Positions 59,727 to 64,000 of a DNA stretch of 64,000 bases are shown here, piece by piece. A program made the translations under genes and the position numbers. The DNA comes from UBA1952 sp965246855 (GTDB lineage Bacteria > Bacteroidota > Bacteroidia > Chitinophagales > Chitinophagaceae). The notes beneath the pieces were generated by a model. That model did not search any database. It saw only the letters and a program-made list of their open reading frames with translations, and was not told where the DNA came from. Every line of letters begins with the position of its first letter. Within the stretch, counting starts at the first letter, position 1. The DNA lies in contig CBDFFP010000003.1 of NCBI GenBank assembly GCA_965246855.1, positions 310,001-374,000 on the forward strand, in the 5' to 3' direction.

Positions 59727-60240
59727 GGGGAAAAAGGTTTTTTCTGGGGGCGAAGTTCGGTATTAATCCTGTTTCCTAGTAAAGATTATGGCGACCCCTT
59801 CGGGCCGGACAGCACTTCGTGCGGGAGTTTCGTCCAGAGCAACATTTAGTTGCTCTCTCCTCACTCCTGCTCCAAGTCCTCGCGGCCACCGCACAAAAGC
59901 CCTGTGCTCCGGGCTTTCCGCTGCTATCCCTGTCGCAGTAGTGGTTCGTAAAATGTGGGTCATTGCGAGCGAAGCGAAGTAACATGCATAGCGCGTTGGG
60001 TTAGCTCATTAGTACACGTTAGCACGAAGCATGTTGTGCAGGTTGCTTCGTCGTTCCTCCTCGCAATGACCCCGTGTTGTAGTGCGCTTCCAAAATGTGG
60101 GTCATTCCGACGAAGGAGGAATCTCACGTTTGCTATGTCTCATCTGCTGTACTCCTCTTCTGTGAGATTCCTCGCTCCGCGCTCGGAATGACCCGCGTGT
60201 TGTAGGTATTGCTAGTCGCGCGTCCTTCTTGTCCAAAGCA
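59727..60240. repeat. 514-bp gap with two REP-type inverted repeats
   Basis: GTCATTGCGAG near 59960 is repeated inverted as CTCGCAATGAC near 60060. GTCATTCCGACGAAGGAGG near 60102 is repeated inverted as a GGAATGAC-ended stretch near 60190. No gene is recognised. Confidence 0.7.
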
Positions 60241-62130
60241 CTACCGCGCAATAAAAATCGGCACCGAAAGCTTGTGCCGCACCGCATCAATCGTCTCTCC
60301 CATCAACAAATCGCCGAGACCCCGGTGACCGTGTGAGCCAACCACCAAAAGCTCAATTCCCGCTTCCTGCGAAAGACGCGCAATCTCCGCCGCCCGGTTG
60401 CGATAACCCAATTTGCAATCCGCTTCAAAACCCCGCTCCGAGAGCAGCGCCGCGTAGGCTTTCAATCGCTCTTCATCAAGGTGTGTTTCCACGTCCGCCG
60501 CCGCTTCACCCTTCACTTTTGCGCCCGCACTTTCTACTACGTGAATCAAACAAATGCGCGCGCCCGGAGCCGCCAGTATTAACACGGCTTCCAAAGATTT
60601 CTGGTCGTGGCGCGTAAAATCCACCGCTACCCCAATGCGCGTATAGCCCTGCAAAGTTGCCGTCTCCGAAAGCCGGAAAGGCGCAATCCGGTGAACGTCT
60701 TCTGCACTTGCCCCAACGGCAGGTTTTGTCTTTTTAATCAGCGGCAGAAACACGGCCACGAGCAGCAAAACCGCCAATCCTCCTTCCACCAAAAACGAAA
60801 TCACGTCCATTGCCATTCCGCCCGATTGTCGCCAGCCCGCCGCCGTATCATGTACCAGTTTCAGGTTGAGGGAGATGATGATCGCGGCCACCAGCCACGC
60901 CAGCATTTTGACGTGAAGCCGGATAGCGAAAGTGCCCATCCGCGCTTTATCGCTGACGAAGTGAATGAGCGGAACCACGGCGAAAGCGAGTTGCATAGAG
61001 AGCAGCACCTGACTGAAAATCAAGAGGTCGTCAATCTTGCTTTCCCCACTTATCAAAATCACCGCCACTGCTGGGCCAATGGCCAGAAGCCGCGTCAAAA
61101 GCCGCCGCGCCCACGGGTTGATGCGCAGGCGGAGATAACCTTCCATCACAATTTGGCCCGCCAGCGTTCCGGTAATCGTGGAGCTTTGTCCGGCAGCAAT
61201 CAGGGCGATTGCAAAAAGATGCGCGGCCCATTTGCTGCCCAGCATCGGCGACAGCAGCCGGTGCGCTTCGTGAAGGGAAGCCACGCCCGTCTGTCCGTTG
61301 TTGTGGAAGGTGGTTGCAGCTAAAATGAGAATCGCGGCATTGACGAAAAACGCCGCGTTCAAGGCTACCACGCTGTCGATGTTGTTGAAGCGAATGGCGC
61401 GGCGCATTTCCTTTGGCGTATCGCCCACTTTCCGGGTTTGCACCAGCGCGGAGTGGAGGTACAGATTGTGCGGCATCACCGTTGCGCCGATAATCCCGAT
61501 GGCGATGTAGAGCGCATTGGGGCCGGGCAGGGAAGGGGAAAAGCCTTTCACCACTTCGCTCCATTCGGGCTTTGCAAAAAACAATTCCACCCCGAAACAC
61601 ACACCGATAATCAAGACGAGCGCAATGATAAAGGCTTCCATTTTGCGGATGCCCAGCTTCTGGAGATAGAGGAGCAGTATCGTATCCAGCACCGTTACCA
61701 ATACGCCCCAGAGCAGCGGGATACCCAGTAGCATTTGCAATCCAATGGCCATCCCTAAAACTTCGGCGAGGTCGCAGGCAGCAATCGCCAACTCCGCCAG
61801 GAGGTAGAAAATAAAGTTTACGCCTTTGGGATATAGCTCGCGGTTGCATTGTGCCAAATCGCGCTTGCGCACCACGCCGAGCCGGGCCGAAAGACTTTGA
61901 AGCAACAGCGCCATGAGGTTGCTCAACAGCAAAACCCAGAGCAGCTTGTAGCCAAACTGCGCGCCGCCCGCCAAATCCGTTGCCCAGTTTCCGGGATCCA
62001 TGTAGCCCACCGACACGAGATAGGCCGGGCCGAGGAAAGCCGCGATGCGCCGCCACCACGGCCCACCCGCCCGCGTGGAAACGGAGCCGTGAACCTCGGA
62101 AAGCGACGCGTCGGAAGAAGGAATTTGCAC
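60241..62130 (-). CDS. Nramp-family divalent metal transporter fused to a UspA domain
   Basis: A 629-aa protein. Residues 1 to about 465 are an Nramp/MntH transporter with about 11 helices. The metal-site motifs are DPGN (45-48) and MPHN (219-222), where the Met is typical of Mn/Fe-type members. Residues about 497-629 are a universal stress protein domain (YTRIGVAVDFTRHDQ, ELLVVGSHGHRGLGDLLMGET) with the G-x2-G-x9-G nucleotide-binding spacing, although the next residue is Glu rather than Ser/Thr. The start is a GTG at 62130. Uptake of Mn or Fe with nucleotide-linked control is a reasonable guess. Confidence 0.9.
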   Translation of the reverse strand: MQIPSSDASLSEVHGSVSTRAGGPWWRRIAAFLGPAYLVSVGYMDPGNWATDLAGGAQFGYKLLWVLLLSNLMALLLQSLSARLGVVRKRDLAQCNRELYPKGVNFIFYLLAELAIAACDLAEVLGMAIGLQMLLGIPLLWGVLVTVLDTILLLYLQKLGIRKMEAFIIALVLIIGVCFGVELFFAKPEWSEVVKGFSPSLPGPNALYIAIGIIGATVMPHNLYLHSALVQTRKVGDTPKEMRRAIRFNNIDSVVALNAAFFVNAAILILAATTFHNNGQTGVASLHEAHRLLSPMLGSKWAAHLFAIALIAAGQSSTITGTLAGQIVMEGYLRLRINPWARRLLTRLLAIGPAVAVILISGESKIDDLLIFSQVLLSMQLAFAVVPLIHFVSDKARMGTFAIRLHVKMLAWLVAAIIISLNLKLVHDTAAGWRQSGGMAMDVISFLVEGGLAVLLLVAVFLPLIKKTKPAVGASAEDVHRIAPFRLSETATLQGYTRIGVAVDFTRHDQKSLEAVLILAAPGARICLIHVVESAGAKVKGEAAADVETHLDEERLKAYAALLSERGFEADCKLGYRNRAAEIARLSQEAGIELLVVGSHGHRGLGDLLMGETIDAVRHKLSVPIFIAR

Positions 62131-62140
62131 AAGGGCGAAA

Positions 62141-62275
62141 GTAATGTGGTAATGTGGGGAGAATGCGGGAAAATGCGGTAATGAGGCGATGTGAGGAGAA
62201 TCAATAATGAAAATTGCGTTTTTGCATTTCCTGTTTTTCGAATTGCCGCATTCTCCTCACATTCCCGCATTGGCT
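62141..62275. repeat. Inverted word element between the Nramp gene and trpS
   Basis: The left side has AATGTGG, AATGCGG and GAGGAGAA words; the right side has CCGCATT, CTCCTCACATT and CCCGCATT, inverted. The word spacing is irregular. It resembles the 47356 element. Confidence 0.65.
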
Positions 62276-62279
62276 CTCC

Positions 62280-62287
62280 TACTTTTG
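62280..62287 (+). promoter_or_regulatory. -7 promoter box for trpS
   Basis: TACTTTTG matches TAnnTTTG only eight bases before the ATG at 62296, so transcription would start almost at the start codon. Confidence 0.5.
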
Positions 62288-62295
62288 CCGCATTC

Positions 62296-63300
62296 ATGGA
62301 AACGAAAAAAGAAATCGTCGTCAGTGGCATTCGCTCTACCGGTTTTCTGCACTTGGGAAATTACCTCGGCGCGATGCGCAACTATGCGCGGATGCAGGAC
62401 GATTACCGCTGCTTTTTCTTCGTGGCCGACTATCACAGCCTCACGACGCACCCCGACCCGAAAGACCTGCGCGCCTCGGTGTATCGGGTAGTGGCGGAGA
62501 ACATTGCTTCCGGCCTTGACCCGCAAAAAGTAACGCTCTATGCGCAAAGTGACGTGCCGGAAACCACCGAGCTTTACCTCCTGCTCAACACGCTTGCCTA
62601 CAAGGGCGAGCTGGAAAAAGTGCCGACGTTTAAGGATAAAGTGCGCTCGCAACCCGACAACGTGAACGCGGCACTACTGACGTATCCCGTCTTAATGGCG
62701 GCGGATATTTTGCTGCACAAAGCCACCAAAGTGCCGGTGGGAAAAGACCAGGAGCAGCACTTGGAAATGGCGCGCAATTTCGCCAATCGCTTCAATGGCC
62801 GCTATTCGGAAGTGTTCCCGGAGCCGTATGCCTTCAACTTCGGCGAGCAACTGATAAAGGTTCCCGGATTGGACGGCGGCGCGAAAATGAGCAAAAGCGA
62901 GAACGGTGCAGGAACGATTTACCTCGCCGACGAAGACGACGCGATTCGCAAGAAAATCATGAAGGCAAAAACGGAAGGGTCACCAGCGGATTCGAACCTA
63001 CCTGTACCGGAAACCGTAGCAAATCTGTTTCTCCTCTTGGAACTCGTCTCCGGAAAAGAAGCCGTTGCGCCGTATGAAAAAGCGTGGGCGGAAACCACCA
63101 TTCGCTTTGGCGATTTAAAGAAAGAGCTGGCAGAAGCGATGGTGAATTTCGTGCGGCCTATCCGGGAAAAAGCGGCGCAACTTCAATCGGAGCCGGAAAC
63201 GATCCAGCGGATTTTGAAGGAAGGAAGCGAAGTGGCGCGCGCCTCTGCCGCACAAACTTTGGAGGAAGCACGCCGCGCGGTGGGCATTCGCTACTACTGA
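62296..63300 (+). CDS. trpS: Tryptophanyl-tRNA synthetase
   Basis: A 334-aa class I synthetase that charges tRNA-Trp. I chose the ATG at 62296 (METKKEIVVSGIRSTGFLHLGN); the open frame upstream is gap DNA. The HIGH-type motif is HLGN (19-22) and the KMSKS motif lies in GGAKMSKSENG (about 195). Canonical length. Confidence 0.94.
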   Translation: METKKEIVVSGIRSTGFLHLGNYLGAMRNYARMQDDYRCFFFVADYHSLTTHPDPKDLRASVYRVVAENIASGLDPQKVTLYAQSDVPETTELYLLLNTLAYKGELEKVPTFKDKVRSQPDNVNAALLTYPVLMAADILLHKATKVPVGKDQEQHLEMARNFANRFNGRYSEVFPEPYAFNFGEQLIKVPGLDGGAKMSKSENGAGTIYLADEDDAIRKKIMKAKTEGSPADSNLPVPETVANLFLLLELVSGKEAVAPYEKAWAETTIRFGDLKKELAEAMVNFVRPIREKAAQLQSEPETIQRILKEGSEVARASAAQTLEEARRAVGIRYY

Positions 63301-63322
63301 TTATTTTCAGCCCCAAAATACC

Positions 63323-63940
63323 ATGCAGCACATCGCCATTGCCGGAAATATCGGCGCGGGAAAAACGACGCTTACGAAGTTGCTGGCGCAGCATTTTGGC
63401 TGGAAGCCACACTATGAAGACGTAGAACACAACCCGTATCTGGACGACTTCTACAACGACATGGCGCGCTGGTCGTTCAATCTGCAAGTCTATTTCTTGA
63501 ACCACCGGCTGATGCAGCTTTTGCACATCCGCAAGAGCGAAGAGACAGTGGTGCAAGACCGCACGATTTATGAGGATGCCTGCATTTTCGCACCCAACCT
63601 GCAACGCATGGGGCTGATGACGGACCGGGATTTCCAGAACTATTCTTCCCTGTTTGATACGCTGCGCCAGATGGTGAAGCCACCCGATTTGCTTATTTAC
63701 CTTAAAGCTTCTATCCCAAAGCTGGTGGATCAGATTCAGCAGCGCGGACGGGAGTATGAGGAGAACATCCGGCTGGATTATCTGAAGCGCCTGAACGTGG
63801 CTTACGACGGCTGGATTGAAGGTTATAAAGAAGGCCCGCTCTTGGTGATAGACGTGGACAACCTGGACTTCGCCAACAACAACGAGCATCTGGCGGAGGT
63901 TGTGCGGCGCGTGGATGCGCAGTTGAACGGGCTGTTTTAG
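63323..63940 (+). CDS. Deoxynucleoside kinase (deoxyadenosine/deoxycytidine kinase type)
   Basis: A 205-aa kinase that phosphorylates deoxynucleosides for salvage. The P-loop is GNIGAGKTT (8-16). Also present are NPYLDDFYNDMARWSFNLQVYFLNHRL, the DR motif in VVQDRTIYEDACIF, and the lid region QQRGREYEENI. The length and motifs fit the bacterial dNK family; substrate preference cannot be read from sequence. It lies 22 bp after trpS. Confidence 0.92.
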   Translation: MQHIAIAGNIGAGKTTLTKLLAQHFGWKPHYEDVEHNPYLDDFYNDMARWSFNLQVYFLNHRLMQLLHIRKSEETVVQDRTIYEDACIFAPNLQRMGLMTDRDFQNYSSLFDTLRQMVKPPDLLIYLKASIPKLVDQIQQRGREYEENIRLDYLKRLNVAYDGWIEGYKEGPLLVIDVDNLDFANNNEHLAEVVRRVDAQLNGLF

Positions 63941-63947
63941 AGTTCTT

Positions 63948-63973
63948 GTTCTTTTTGCTCCACCAAAAAGAAC
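63948..63973 (+). terminator. Hairpin after the deoxynucleoside kinase gene
   Basis: GTTCTTTTTG and CAAAAAGAAC form perfect 10-bp arms around a 6-nt loop. It lacks a T-run on the right, so it is a weak or repeat-type terminator. The last 27 bases of the window hold nothing recognisable. Confidence 0.5.
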
Positions 63974-64000
63974 CAAAAGTCAAGGCGTTCAAAGGCGAAT

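Noticed and set aside
63711..63992. 93-codon - strand ORF at the right edge
   Set aside because: It runs through the terminator-type hairpin and opposite the kinase gene. The FGSFWWSKKNKN start is a translation of the hairpin repeat.

Overview
The window comes from a member of the Bacteroidota, most likely the Chitinophagaceae. The signs are a gldD gliding lipoprotein gene, proteins with type IX secretion (T9SS) C-terminal sorting domains, promoter boxes of the Bacteroidota form TAnnTTTG, and no strong Shine-Dalgarno sequences. I cannot name the genus. I saw no rRNA gene, tRNA gene, CRISPR array, insertion sequence or prophage.

Layout. (1) Positions 1-24845: a + strand exopolysaccharide locus. 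It holds a BY-kinase/co-polymerase, Wzx-like flippase, aminotransferase, GT2, Wzy-like polymerase, AsnB-like amidotransferase, GT4, bi-domain oxidoreductase, UDP-GlcNAc 2-epimerase, heparinase-family protein, a GNAT-WbqC fusion, a WbuB-like GT4, and a complete PglC/D/E/F-type (bacillosamine-like) set. The PglF-like dehydratase carries a disordered tail of about 525 residues. (2) 24880-28800: gldD, a DUF3467 gene, guaA, a hypothetical gene and a 21-bp repeat array with covarying hairpins. (3) 29290-35188: five tandem small T9SS-secreted paralogues followed by a T9SS-secreted S1 protease. One 320-bp block is nearly identical between two of the paralogues. (4) 35318-36903: a small XRE regulator and a divergent WecA/TagO-type initiating transferase. 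(5) 37095-50730: the S10-spc ribosomal protein operon from rpsJ to secY and map, cut off from the str genes upstream and from infA-rpmJ-rpsM downstream. Many gaps between its genes hold hairpins built from short tandem, mostly 7-bp, repeats. (6) 50920-57401: a hypothetical gene and a - strand copper-handling cluster (DUF305, four-helix Cys-rich protein, heavy-metal-binding peptide, CopA-CopB fusion, HMA-MauE membrane protein, AraC regulator). The regulator has an in-frame TAA. (7) 57597-63940: an alpha/beta hydrolase, class III phaC, an Nramp-UspA fusion, trpS and a deoxynucleoside kinase.

How the parts fit. The first region would make nucleotide sugars, build a lipid-linked repeat unit on the PglC-like or WecA-like carrier, flip it (Wzx), polymerise it (Wzy) and control chain length (Wzc). 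The copper region looks like a periplasmic/outer-membrane oxidation and storage module. The intergenic DNA is the least ordinary part: heptamer-word hairpins, GTCATTCC-type REP elements, 21-bp coding-like arrays, and repeated terminator-palindrome-promoter modules.

Limits. Everything was read by eye. Domain calls rest on motif recognition, and small-site coordinates may be off by one or two bases.
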